Origin: DASPJR01 sp035628505
GTDB taxonomy: Bacteria; Planctomycetota; SZUA-567; H5-PLA8
Direction: 5' to 3'
NCBI GenBank assembly: GCA_035628505.1
Contig: DASPJR010000202.1
Span: 1-20,919 of the forward strand
Length of the DNA stretch: 20,919 bases
Part shown: positions 7,007 to 15,100 of the stretch, piece by piece
Layout of the letters: every line of letters begins with the position of its first letter
Numbering within the stretch: position 1 is the first letter of the stretch
The notes under the pieces: model-generated
Told to the model about the DNA's origin: nothing
The model's database searches: none
The model's input: only the letters and a program-made list of their open reading frames with translations
Program-made: the position numbers and the translations under genes

Positions 7007-7174
7007 ACCTGAACCGCCCCAGAGCAGAGTGGCCGTCCCCCGTGCCACGCCACGAAGTGGTGTGCCCACAGCGCGGCCCCGACGGTTGGCGCGCGGGCAA
7101 GCGTCAGGAGCACACCACTGCGCTTCGCTTCGTGGCGTGACACACAACAGCGGCCACCCAGCGAGCGGAGGCTG
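7007..7174. repeat. ~160-bp palindromic element, copy B
   Basis: Left arm 7042-7065 is identical over 24 nt to the left arm of copy A. Right arm 7110-7143 matches the copy A right arm at all but two positions. The ~45-nt centre and outer flanks are diverged but alignable. The copies are in direct orientation and flank the 6046-6924 gene. Confidence 0.85.
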
Positions 7175-7379
7175 TATACTCGTCACGACGGTGCCGACTA
7201 AGCGAGTTGGGAACTCGCATTACGCTTCAGGTTGTCGTTGATTTTCCCTGCGATGAGCCGCGCCTGGTTTCCCTCGCGCCGCAGGACGCGGCGCTCGAGG
7301 TGTATATGATTCAAGCGGACTCTTCAGTAGGTATTTACCCTATCGGAACTCTATCGTCAATACCTAAATTTGAATAATT
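7175..7379. other. Gene-free stretch with small hairpins and an AT-rich end
   Basis: No coding region is convincing here. Hairpins seen are GCGAGTT-GGG-AACTCGC (7202-7218), GCGCCGC-AGGAC-GCGGCGC (7276-7294), and an 8-nt inverted repeat TAGGTATT / AATACCTA (7328-7335, 7359-7366). The last ~65 bp are markedly AT-rich and run into the end of the interrupted membrane-protein gene. No T-tract makes any of these a clear terminator. Confidence 0.5.
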
Positions 7380-7835
7380 TTACGTCACGCGTGCTTCAAG
7401 GCGCTTCTGCCTAAACTGCTGGAGAAACTCCAGAATCGCAGCCACGGTCGCGAAAACAAACAGCGTGGCCAGGACATTGAGAAGGCAGCCGCGCCAGATC
7501 AGCTCCGGCGGTTCCGCGAATCTCCACGTCGCGTCGTTCGGGTCTGAATCGATGAGTCTGAAAGGCTTGAACTTTGGACGGTAAAGGATGCTGTCATCGC
7601 CAGCCCACTCGGAGACTCCATTATCAATCGGCGATCCATTCACGGTCCGGTACATGATCAACGGCCACGGCCAGCCACGAACGACGCTGTACATCTAGGA
7701 GCCAACATACTGGCTCTGGATTGCGGGCTCAGCTTTGACGAAGTGCAGTCGTGTGTTGGAGTAGACGATTCCGCCGGCGAGAAACATCAGCACAAGGCAG
7801 GTGCTCAGATGCAGTTGAAGCCAGCGGCGTTGCAT
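7380..7835 (-). pseudogene. Small two-TM membrane protein interrupted by an in-frame TAG
   Basis: From ATG 7835 the minus strand reads 46 codons (start MQRRWLQLHLSTCLVLMFLA), then TAG at 7697-7695, followed at once by ATG (7694) in the same frame and 104 more codons. The first part has one membrane segment (about residues 9-27). The second has GWPWP near its start and a membrane segment near its end (LLNVLATLFVFATVAAILEF). Joined, they give a 150-residue protein with a membrane helix at each end, an arrangement I recall from small hypothetical proteins of Planctomycetota and Verrucomicrobiota. The simplest reading is a nonsense mutation in one gene. Alternatives are two coupled small proteins (the TAG-ATG junction allows re-initiation), stop read-through or a sequencing error. 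There is no strong ribosome binding site at 7835. Function unknown. Confidence 0.6.
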
Positions 7836-7956
7836 ACGTCATCAATTCCACGATTTCTTATCAGGATTCGTTAAGATAACGGGGCGTACACCGCATCAAT
7901 CTTGAACTATTCAGCAAAGTTGTCCAACGAACAACGCGGGAGGTGTAGATACCCGT

Positions 7957-8613
7957 ATGGCCCGCTCCGTGTTTAGCATTTTAGGAATGAGGCGATTTGT
8001 GGTGGGCATGCTGAGTGTGTGCCTGCTGAGCCTGGTCGGGTCGCTGGCGCACGCCCAGAAATCGCTTTTGACCATCATGAGAAAACACTATGCACTCGAG
8101 CGCAGCATTGGCAATTGCAAGCTCTGCCACCTGTACATGCATGGCGACCTCTACCCGCATAAGTTCAATTCGTATGGTGAAGCATTCATGCATGATCCAC
8201 GCATGAAGCCGCTGCTGGGAAAACCGGAAAACGCCGAGCTGAGCGCGGAGGAGGTTGATGGTTTTAAACAGGTTCTCACGTATTTGGAACGTGTAGACAG
8301 TGACGGCGATGGTGTGCTGAATAGTGAAGAGCTGCAGCTGGGCAGTGAGCCGGGAAATGACAAGAGCGTGCCCAATCCGGGCGCGCTTGCCAAATTCAGG
8401 CAGGTCAATCAAAAATTGAATCCGCTTGTTGCGGTACAAAGTTCCAGAATTGTTGAAAAACTCGGGCCGCCAGATGCTGCTACTCCGCCTGTTGAATCGG
8501 TGCAAGCACCTGCTACACACGGATGGGATTGGATCGACGGCGCGATCATCCTTGGCTTCATCGGGCTGATCGTTCTTTTTTCATACCGGCGGCAATCGGC
8601 CGCCACTGTTTGA
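7957..8613 (+). CDS. Exported monohaem c-type cytochrome-like protein with EF-hand and C-terminal TM anchor
   Basis: 218 residues; ATG preceded by GGGAGGTG 11 nt upstream. A signal peptide covers ~1-33 (hydrophobic core, then AHA-Q). A single CxxCH haem-attachment motif, CKLCH, lies at 54-58, with His and Met residues nearby as possible axial ligands. Residues 114-125 (DSDGDGVLNSEE) form a canonical 12-residue EF-hand calcium loop. A Pro/Ala-rich linker leads to a membrane helix at ~194-209 ending in YRRQ, so the domain is probably tethered outside the cytoplasmic membrane. The stop is 11 nt before the DUF1080 start, suggesting one transcript. I do not recognise a named family. An alternative start at residue 11 would keep the signal peptide. 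Confidence 0.8.
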   Translation: MARSVFSILGMRRFVVGMLSVCLLSLVGSLAHAQKSLLTIMRKHYALERSIGNCKLCHLYMHGDLYPHKFNSYGEAFMHDPRMKPLLGKPENAELSAEEVDGFKQVLTYLERVDSDGDGVLNSEELQLGSEPGNDKSVPNPGALAKFRQVNQKLNPLVAVQSSRIVEKLGPPDAATPPVESVQAPATHGWDWIDGAIILGFIGLIVLFSYRRQSAATV

Positions 8614-8624
8614 AAGGTTTATCG

Positions 8625-9389
8625 ATGCGACTGAAAACGGCTCTCCTCTTCTTGCTGCTCCCGCTCTCCTCCTTCGCCGGAACGCTCGGCGTCGGCGCTC
8701 CAGCGCCGAAGGACGCTGAAGTCCTCTTCGACGGCACGCGCGAAATGCTGGATGCCAAGTGGACCTACTGGGAAGGCCCCGGCTTTAAGTCATCGCTGCC
8801 CATTAAGTGGAAGATCGTTGACGATCCGGTCGATAAGGGCACGGTTGTCATGAGCGACGATCCGGTGGCGGCCGGCGGCAAATACGGCACGGCCGACATC
8901 GTCACGAAAAAACCGCATCGCGACTGCCGCCTGCATATCGAATTTCTTGTAATGAAGCCCGGTGGAAACAGCGGCGTTTACCTGCAGAACCGCTTCGAAA
9001 TCCAGGTGCTCGACGGCGACAAGACCAAGCACGGCATGGGCGCGGTGATCAACGAGACCGAATCGCCGTACCACGCGTACGCCGGCACGGGCAAGTGGAA
9101 CGCCTACGACATCACCTTCCGCGCCGCGCGCTTCAAGGACGGCAAGATGGTCGAGAAGCCGCTGGTGACGATGTACTTCAATGGCCAGAAAGTTCATACC
9201 AACCAGGTGATCAACCAGGTCTGGGGCGGGCCGAAGTCCGGAGTCGATGGCGGCAACGAAGGCGGCAAAGGCATCACCGAAACGCCGGCGGGCTTGAAGC
9301 TTCAGAACGAAGGCCACGACGTACGCTACAGGAACATCTGGATCAAGGAACTGGATCTCGAAAAGGCCGACACCGACTTCAAGGAGTAA
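8625..9389 (+). CDS. Secreted DUF1080 protein (3-keto-disaccharide hydrolase family)
   Basis: 254 residues. The family (PF06439) has a concanavalin-like jelly-roll fold, and some members hydrolyse 3-keto-glycosides, so an exported glycoside-processing role is inferred. A signal peptide covers ~1-18 (LLFLLLPLSSFAG). Family hallmarks are LFDGT near the N-terminus, DCRLHIEFLVMKPGGNSGVY and the following LQNRFEIQVLD, then ESPYHAYAGTGKWNAYDITF and NQVWGGPKSG. The ATG at 8625 has AAAGG about 7 nt upstream. The longer open frame from 8523 overlaps the previous gene and is rejected. It is 11 nt after the cytochrome-like gene and 2 nt before the sialidase-like gene. Confidence 0.9.
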   Translation: MRLKTALLFLLLPLSSFAGTLGVGAPAPKDAEVLFDGTREMLDAKWTYWEGPGFKSSLPIKWKIVDDPVDKGTVVMSDDPVAAGGKYGTADIVTKKPHRDCRLHIEFLVMKPGGNSGVYLQNRFEIQVLDGDKTKHGMGAVINETESPYHAYAGTGKWNAYDITFRAARFKDGKMVEKPLVTMYFNGQKVHTNQVINQVWGGPKSGVDGGNEGGKGITETPAGLKLQNEGHDVRYRNIWIKELDLEKADTDFKE

Positions 9390-9391
9390 CA

Positions 9392-10606
9392 ATGCCGCGG
9401 TTGCTTCTGGTTCTGTTTGTCTGTGTTCTGAACGTTGCTGTCTCCGCCGCGGAAACGCTCGATTACAAAATTGAGCTCACCACGGCGACGAAGCTGTTCG
9501 ATGGTAAAGTCTCGTGGTGCCATCCGCGTGCGGGAGCGATTCCGCCCGGCGCAGTAGGGAATCCATCCGACAAGCCCATCGTGGTCATGACGCTGCAGCA
9601 CATTCTGCTCAGCGCGTCGGATGTGTTTTATTGTCTCAACCAGATGCGCACGGAAGATCTGGGCAAAACCTGGAGCGCGCCCACGCCGATCGCGGGCTTT
9701 GAGCGCCGGCCATATAAGGACAAATACGAAATCACCGTCTGCGATTTCACGCCGCGCTTTCACGCGGCCAGCGGCAGGCTGCTCGGCACCGGCCATACCG
9801 TCATGTACGAGAATAACAAGATCCTGGAGTACCGCCCGCGCGACACAGCGTACTCGATTTACGACGCGGTAAAGAAGACCTGGTCGCCATGGCAGTCGCT
9901 GACGATGCCGAACGATCCGAAGTTTGCCTGCGCCGGAGCGGGCTCGACGCAGCGGCTGGACCTGCCCAACGGCGACATTCTTCTGCCGATTTATTTCAAG
10001 CGGCTGAAAGCGAAGCAGTACGCGTCGACGGTCGTGCGCTGCCGCCTGGAAGGCGAGACGCTGAAATATGTCGAGCACGGTTCGGAGCTGACGATCGATG
10101 TTCAGCGCGGACTGTTTGAGCCCTCAATCACACAGTTCAAAGGAAAGTTTTATCTCACTATGCGAAACGACGTGCGCGGCTACGTTTCCGTCTCCGACGA
10201 CGGCCTGAAATACAGCGAGCCCAAGGCGTGGACGTGGGACGATGGCAGCGACCTGGGGACGTACAACACGCAGCAGCACTGGGTCGCGCACAGTGACGCG
10301 CTCTTTTTGGTCTACACGCGCAAGGGCGCAAAAAACGATCATGTCTTCCGGCACCGGGCGCCGCTGTTTATTGCGCAGATCGATCCGGAGAAACTCTGCG
10401 TCATCCGTGCGACTGAAAAGGAACTGATGCCCAACCGCGGCGCGCGGCTGGGAAATTTTGCCATCACTGAAGTCAGTGCGAATGAGACGTGGGTCACCGA
10501 CGCGGAATGGATGCAACCGAAAGGCGTTGAGAAACACGGCGCAGACGGAAGCGTCTGGGTCTCAAAAATTCACTGGTCAAAGCCAAACGGGCTGATGAAG
10601 CCGTGA
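9392..10606 (+). CDS. Secreted sialidase-like beta-propeller protein
   Basis: 404 residues with a signal peptide (~1-19/20, LLLVLFVCVLNVAVSA). An Asp-box motif typical of sialidases and BNR-repeat propellers is seen at TEDLGKTWSAP (~87-97). A second, degenerate one is at SVSDDGLKYSEP (~266-277), and LFEPSITQFKGKFYLTMRND is the kind of blade sequence common in this superfamily. It would act on an exported or surface carbohydrate, but true sialidase activity is not established: the arginine triad was not assigned. The ATG at 9392 has AAGGAG in the end of the DUF1080 gene and starts 2 nt after its stop, so translation is likely coupled. The longer open frame from 9095 only shadows the DUF1080 gene. 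Confidence 0.82.
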   Translation: MPRLLLVLFVCVLNVAVSAAETLDYKIELTTATKLFDGKVSWCHPRAGAIPPGAVGNPSDKPIVVMTLQHILLSASDVFYCLNQMRTEDLGKTWSAPTPIAGFERRPYKDKYEITVCDFTPRFHAASGRLLGTGHTVMYENNKILEYRPRDTAYSIYDAVKKTWSPWQSLTMPNDPKFACAGAGSTQRLDLPNGDILLPIYFKRLKAKQYASTVVRCRLEGETLKYVEHGSELTIDVQRGLFEPSITQFKGKFYLTMRNDVRGYVSVSDDGLKYSEPKAWTWDDGSDLGTYNTQQHWVAHSDALFLVYTRKGAKNDHVFRHRAPLFIAQIDPEKLCVIRATEKELMPNRGARLGNFAITEVSANETWVTDAEWMQPKGVEKHGADGSVWVSKIHWSKPNGLMKP

Positions 10607-10664
10607 CGTGCGCGGTGGCGATTGTGCCTTTGTCTCGCGCCGGCATCGCGCGGATAATGAACGC

Positions 10665-11939
10665 ATGTCGAGCGACCGGCCGAAAACTCCTGCCACACCT
10701 GCGCCCGCGATGAACTGGCCGCGCGCGATCGCGCATGTCGATCTCGATCAATTTTACGCTGCGGTTGAAATCCTGGATTTTCCGGAGCTCAAAGGCAAGC
10801 CGCTGATCGTCGGCGGCAAGCCCGGCAGCCGCGGCGTGGTCTGCACCGCCAGCTACGAAGCGCGCGTCTTCGGCGTGCACTCAGCCATGGCGAGCACGCA
10901 GGCGGCCAAGCTCTGCCCGCACGCGATCTGGCGCACGCCGCGGATGGCGCGCTATGCTGAAAAATCACGCGAAGTCCGCGCGGTGTACGAGCGTTTCACT
11001 GATATGATCGAGCCGCTGGCGCTCGACGAAGCGTTTCTGGATCTGACCGGATCGATCAAACTCTTCGGCCCGCCGGAAACCATCGCGCGGCGCATCAAGG
11101 ATGAAATTTTCAGCGCGACCGGGCTCGTCGCCTCTGTCGGGCTGGCGTTCAATAAATTTCTCGCCAAGGTCGCCAGCGATCTTGAGAAACCCAATGGGCT
11201 GGTGATCGTTCCGCCGGATCCGTCCGCCGCCGAAGCGCTGCTGGCGCCGCTGCCGGTCTCGCGCCTGTGGGGAGTTGGCCCGAAAACGGCGGAGCGGCTG
11301 GCGCAGCTCAACGTGAAAACCATCGGCGACCTGACGCGGCTCGACGCGGAGTTTCTCACGAAAATGCTGGGCGCACAGACGGCAAAGCATCTGCTGCTGC
11401 TGGCGCGCGGCATCGACGCGCGCGACGTGGAATCGGGCGATCGTCCCAAATCCATCGGCCGCGAGAACACCTTCGCCACCGATCTGCGCGACCGTGAAGA
11501 GATGGAGCGCGAGCTGCTCGCGTTCTGCGACGAAGTCGCCGCCACGCTGCGTGCCCGAAAGCTGCGCTGCCACGGCGTGACGCTGAAAGTGAAGTACGCC
11601 GATTTCACGCGCACCGCGCGTGCCGCCTCGTTTGAAGAAGCGACCGACGTGGCCGACAAACTCTATGCCGCGGTCGTCGATCTGCTTCGCACGAAAGTTG
11701 ATCTGAAAGGCAAAGGCGTGCGTCTGCTCGGTGTCGCCGCGCACCGCCTGGTCGCTGAGAACGAGAGTACGCCGACGCTCTTTCCTGACGAGCACGCTTT
11801 GCGCCTGCGCCGCGCGGCTGAAGCCACCGACCGCGTGCGCGCGCGTTTCGGCGACGGCGCGCTGGTACGCGCGCGCCTGCTCGAAGGGCGCTCGAAGAAC
11901 ACCGGAACGCCCGGCGAGCGCCTGCCGGCCGAAGAATGA
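10665..11939 (+). CDS. dinB: DNA polymerase IV (Y-family translesion polymerase)
   Basis: Low-fidelity Y-family polymerase that copies damaged templates. The 424-residue product has the first catalytic motif HVDLDQFYAAVE (Asp26, steric-gate position Tyr31) and the second, LALDEAFLDLTG (Asp121, Glu122). The thumb helix-hairpin-helix region LWGVGPKTAERLAQL follows, then the little-finger domain ending with FGDGALVRARLL. The usual clamp-binding motif (QLxLF) appears only as a weaker STPTLF before the last helix. The start is uncertain: ATG 10665 keeps a short Pro-rich N-terminus and has only a weak GGAT upstream; ATG 10710 is an alternative immediately before the core. It lies 58 bp after the sialidase-like gene and is probably a separate unit. 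Confidence 0.95.
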   Translation: MSSDRPKTPATPAPAMNWPRAIAHVDLDQFYAAVEILDFPELKGKPLIVGGKPGSRGVVCTASYEARVFGVHSAMASTQAAKLCPHAIWRTPRMARYAEKSREVRAVYERFTDMIEPLALDEAFLDLTGSIKLFGPPETIARRIKDEIFSATGLVASVGLAFNKFLAKVASDLEKPNGLVIVPPDPSAAEALLAPLPVSRLWGVGPKTAERLAQLNVKTIGDLTRLDAEFLTKMLGAQTAKHLLLLARGIDARDVESGDRPKSIGRENTFATDLRDREEMERELLAFCDEVAATLRARKLRCHGVTLKVKYADFTRTARAASFEEATDVADKLYAAVVDLLRTKVDLKGKGVRLLGVAAHRLVAENESTPTLFPDEHALRLRRAAEATDRVRARFGDGALVRARLLEGRSKNTGTPGERLPAEE

Positions 11940-11954
11940 TCTGTAAAACCCTCC

Positions 11955-11978
11955 CATATGTGATACATGTGGTGTAAT
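11955..11978 (+). promoter_or_regulatory. Possible promoter/operator region of the ROK gene
   Basis: CATATGTG (11955-11962) is followed by ACATGT and TGTAAT (11973-11978, 5 of 6 matches to a -10). No -35 is evident. CATATGTG recurs in reverse orientation upstream of the DUF4832 gene. Confidence 0.25.
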
Positions 11979-12019
11979 CATTCATAAGCAAACGAAACCG
12001 GCATGTGGCGAGGGACGCG

Positions 12020-13243
12020 ATGTCAGTCGAACAGATCCGTAAGCGGCGCAAGAACCAGTACGACATTCTGCGTGGGCTCCATTTCGAAGGCCGCCTCAGG
12101 CGTTCGGAACTCAGCCGGCGCTACGGCATCCGTAAGTCAAGCGTTACGAACATTGTTGTCGAGCTCATCAAGAACGGCGTCATCGCTGAAGATGAACCTA
12201 CCGACACGCGCAGCCGTCTCTATCTTGAATCCAAAAAATTTCACGTCGTTGCGGCCGCGATCAAGCCGCGCGAAATTCTTTTCGGCCGCGTCTTCATGGA
12301 CGGGCGCATGGAACACACAGGCGTGCAGTCGTTCAAGCCCAGTTCGTCGTCGCGCCAGATTCTCGATATCGTGGCGGATCGTTTTCAGCGCGACATCGCC
12401 GGCCGCGAAGAGGAGATCCTTGGACTGGGCGTTGCCGTCCGCGGACTGGTCGATCCGCGCGAAGGCCGCTGCCAGTTTGCCGCCAATCTGCCCAACTGGA
12501 AAGATGTCCCGGTCCGCAGCGTTCTACAGGAGCGCCTCGGCTATCCGGTTCTGGTGGACAACGACGCGCGCTGCCAGCTGTGGGCTAACGCCTGGTTTGA
12601 GCGGCTGTTGAAAACGCATTCAGACGTGTTCTACCTCTCGATCACTGACGGCGTCGCCGGCGCCTATATTGCGCATGGAAAGATGGTGCTCGGCGCGCGC
12701 TTCTGCGCGGGCGAAATCGGTCACACGCGCGTGGGAAACGAACGCCGCGCCTGCCAGTGCGGCGGAACCGACTGCCTCGAAACATATTGCAGCCTGCCGG
12801 CAATCATCGACGAAATTCAGCGTGCGCGTCCCGCGCTCAACCTCGAGACGGCCGCTGACGTCGCGCGCGCGGCGACCAGCGACACGGCCGTCGAGCAGAT
12901 CATCGACCGCGCCATCGAGCGCTTCTCGCGGGTGCTCAGCGGCGTGTGGAGCGCGCTCGATCCGGAACTGCTGGTCATCGGCAGCCACGACCGCAGCTTT
13001 TCGCGTCTGCTCTGCCCGCTTTTTGTGAAGCATCTGAAAAACCAGGGCTGCCGAACCATCAACGCCGCGCAAATCATCACGGCCGATTCGGAAGATGAGA
13101 CGCTGCTGCAAGGCATCGCCGCTTATGTGATCGAGGACTCTTTCCAGCGCAGCACGCCCGCCATGCCCAGGCTTGGAACGCTTGAGGAGCCGCCCGTGCT
13201 TGTGGAGAAGGCTCCGCGCCGCCGCAAGAAGGCGCTGGTTTAA
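12020..13243 (+). CDS. ROK-family transcriptional repressor
   Basis: 407 residues. Residues ~10-65 form a winged helix-turn-helix (NQYDILRGLHFEGRLRRSEL, then YGIRKSSVTNIVVELIKNGV), as in NagC/Mlc/XylR repressors. The ROK domain keeps DND (180-182), GEIGH (231-235) and the zinc motif CQCGGTDCLE (245-254). The phosphate-binding DxGGT is absent (that position reads AAAIKPREILFG) and the second glycine loop is degenerate (ITDGVAGAY). It is therefore probably a sugar-sensing repressor without kinase activity. ATG 12020 has GAGGGA just upstream; the in-frame GTG at 12005 is the alternative. The basic tail (RRRKKALV) is unusual. Neighbouring DUF4832 and secreted glycan genes are plausible targets. 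Confidence 0.92.
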   Translation: MSVEQIRKRRKNQYDILRGLHFEGRLRRSELSRRYGIRKSSVTNIVVELIKNGVIAEDEPTDTRSRLYLESKKFHVVAAAIKPREILFGRVFMDGRMEHTGVQSFKPSSSSRQILDIVADRFQRDIAGREEEILGLGVAVRGLVDPREGRCQFAANLPNWKDVPVRSVLQERLGYPVLVDNDARCQLWANAWFERLLKTHSDVFYLSITDGVAGAYIAHGKMVLGARFCAGEIGHTRVGNERRACQCGGTDCLETYCSLPAIIDEIQRARPALNLETAADVARAATSDTAVEQIIDRAIERFSRVLSGVWSALDPELLVIGSHDRSFSRLLCPLFVKHLKNQGCRTINAAQIITADSEDETLLQGIAAYVIEDSFQRSTPAMPRLGTLEEPPVLVEKAPRRRKKALV

Positions 13244-13246
13244 ATC

Positions 13247-13368
13247 CACCACAGAGAGCACAGAGGAACGGATGTGGGGCGCAGGCGCGATTGAATGCGT
13301 CTCAAGTGAAAGACTTTGGCTCTGCTGATTAACAAAACTCCTCTGTGCTCTCTGTGATCTCTGTGGTG
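13247..13368. repeat. CACAGAG-type inverted repeat between ROK and DUF4832 genes
   Basis: Left arm 13247-13267 is the reverse complement of right arm 13339-13368, except that the right arm holds one extra 9-nt unit. The ~70-bp centre is unrelated. It belongs to the style of dispersed repeats built on 8-9-nt units (CACAGAGAG) and has no coding content. Confidence 0.8.
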
Positions 13369-13388
13369 AAAAAAACACCCGCTTATCG

Positions 13389-13398
13389 CACATATGAT
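13389..13398 (+). promoter_or_regulatory. Candidate -10 and operator-like word upstream of the DUF4832 gene
   Basis: CACATATG (13389-13396) overlaps TATGAT (13393-13398, 5 of 6 matches to a -10). A -35 was not found. The 8-mer is the reverse complement of the one upstream of the ROK gene. Confidence 0.25.
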
Positions 13399-13480
13399 AT
13401 TTAAGGTTTGAATGCGCCAGTAAGTCTTTCTATCTGACGGGCAGGACGCGGTTTATTCTTCAGGCTTCAGGATCGTTCCG

Positions 13481-14905
13481 ATGCAAACCATTTTACGCGG
13501 GCCTTTGCGGGCTCATGAGACGGCTGCGCGCTGGCGCGATGCGTTCGGCAAGGATGAAGTCATTCAGCGTGTGCGGCCGCGCGAATCGAAAAAATATCTT
13601 CCCAATCCGCACCGCGGCACCACCACCTTTCAACGCTTCAACGGCGATGCGCTGTATCCAGGCATGGAGTGGGACGACAGCAAGGGCCCGGAGCAATTCA
13701 GCGCGTTGCAGCTGGGCCAGCCGCTGGCGAACGCGCAGTACCCGCACACGACACTCGCGTACTGCCGTTGGCTCTGGTCCGTGCTCGAACCGGCAAAAGG
13801 AAAAATCCGCTGGGAGATCGTTGACGGCGCGCTGGCCGCGGCGCGTGCACGCGGGCAGACGGTGCAGATGCGCATTCAGCCGTATATTGGCGACGATCTG
13901 CCGCCGTGGTTCTGGCAGCTTGGCGGAAAAGCGGCGCGCGACGGCGACCCGTCACGACGGGAGCCGGATCACAATCATTCAGCATACTCGACGCATTTCG
14001 GGGACATCCTCCGCGCCTTCGCCAAGCGCTACGACGGGCACCCGGACCTGGAAAGTTTCGATATCGCCTACGGTGGGCCATGTGGCGAGACGGGCGGCAA
14101 CACCACGGTCGCGACCGCGAAAAAGCTTGTCGACATCTATCTGAAATCGTTCCGCAAGACGCAACTCGTCTCGATGCTGGGCACGCCCGGCTGCGCGCAC
14201 GCGTCGAAACTTGCGCGCGTGGGCTGGCGCGCGGACTGCTTCGGCGATCTGCGCAGCGAAGGGAAGGGCGTCGTCCCCGACGGCCTGTGCTGGAATCACA
14301 TGTACGATTCGTATCCTCGCGAGGTCTTCGAAAACGGCGTCAGCGAACGCTGGAAGACGGCGCCGGTGACGCTCGAAACGTGCTGGACCGTGCCGTACTG
14401 GGAGATGAAGGGCTGGGACGTTGACTGGATTCTCGAGCAGGGGCTGAAATACCACGCGTCCATTTTCATGCCGAAATCGTGTTACATTCCAGATCGCTGG
14501 CGTGACAAGATCGACGCGTTTGATCGCCGTCTCGGATATCGCTTTGTGCTGCGCCAACTGAATCTGCCGCTTGAAGCGAAACCCGGGGCGCGAATTCCCT
14601 TTTGGATGTGGATTGAAAACGTCGGCGTCGCGCCCCTCTATAGAGATTATCCGCTCGCGCTGCGCTTCCGGCAGGGCGAGACCTCGCACATTGTCAATCT
14701 CAACAGTGACGTGAGAACGTGGCTGCCGGGCGACGTCATTCACGCCGGAAAAATCACCGTCCCCAGAAAGCTTCAGCGCGGTGAGGCGGAGGTTGAGATT
14801 GCCATTCTCGATGAAGCCGGCTCCGCGCCGCGCATCCTGTTCGCAAACGAAGGCGCTGCCGCAACGGGTTGGCTGCCGCTGACGAAAATGGACGTGATTG
14901 CGTAG
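13481..14905 (+). CDS. DUF4832-type glycoside hydrolase-like protein
   Basis: 474 residues with no signal peptide, so probably cytoplasmic. Residues ~40-350 look like a (beta/alpha)8 barrel of the beta-galactosidase/clan GH-A type. YCRWLWSVLEPAKGKIRWEI and the following GALAAARARGQ helix match the common N-terminal barrel pattern. GGPCGETG (Glu203) and VTLETCW (Glu299) are candidate catalytic glutamates. Residues ~355-474 match the DUF4832 beta-sandwich style (FWMWIENVGVAPLYRDYPLA, then a WLPGD segment). Substrate unknown. ATG 13481 has only a weak AGGAT upstream. It follows the ROK gene after a repeat and may be under its control. Confidence 0.75.
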   Translation: MQTILRGPLRAHETAARWRDAFGKDEVIQRVRPRESKKYLPNPHRGTTTFQRFNGDALYPGMEWDDSKGPEQFSALQLGQPLANAQYPHTTLAYCRWLWSVLEPAKGKIRWEIVDGALAAARARGQTVQMRIQPYIGDDLPPWFWQLGGKAARDGDPSRREPDHNHSAYSTHFGDILRAFAKRYDGHPDLESFDIAYGGPCGETGGNTTVATAKKLVDIYLKSFRKTQLVSMLGTPGCAHASKLARVGWRADCFGDLRSEGKGVVPDGLCWNHMYDSYPREVFENGVSERWKTAPVTLETCWTVPYWEMKGWDVDWILEQGLKYHASIFMPKSCYIPDRWRDKIDAFDRRLGYRFVLRQLNLPLEAKPGARIPFWMWIENVGVAPLYRDYPLALRFRQGETSHIVNLNSDVRTWLPGDVIHAGKITVPRKLQRGEAEVEIAILDEAGSAPRILFANEGAAATGWLPLTKMDVIA

Positions 14906-14942
14906 AATGAAGTGTGCTCTGGTCGCAGTGCTGTTCATTTAA

Positions 14943-15029
14943 CGCCAAGGACGCGGAGAGCGCCAAGATCGCCAAGAAGGCACTAATAAGTTCTTTCTTG
15001 GCGCTCTTGGCGCCTTGGCGTCCTTGGCG
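14943..15029. repeat. CGCCAAG-type inverted repeat between DUF4832 and E2 genes
   Basis: Left arm 14943-14978 and right arm 14995-15029 are near-perfect reverse complements made of CGCCAAG(G/A) units, with a ~16-nt centre. The transcript would form a hairpin of over 30 bp. No T-tract follows on the plus strand. It belongs to the same stylistic class as the repeats at 1797-1962 and 13247-13368. Confidence 0.85.
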
Positions 15030-15100
15030 AAAAGAAAGTGCTGAAATCCGCAACCCCCTTTTGCTTTACGCGCGGTGGCAAATTGCTTAACGTTCCACGC

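Noticed and set aside
6925..7143. Upstream extension of the AraC-like reading frame
   Set aside because: It would run through the palindromic element copy B and the hairpin at 6975-6994, and the internal ATG at 6924 has a good GGAGG site.
9095..9391. N-terminal extension of the sialidase-like frame
   Set aside because: It overlaps the DUF1080 gene in another frame. The ATG at 9392 opens with a signal peptide and follows AAGGAG.
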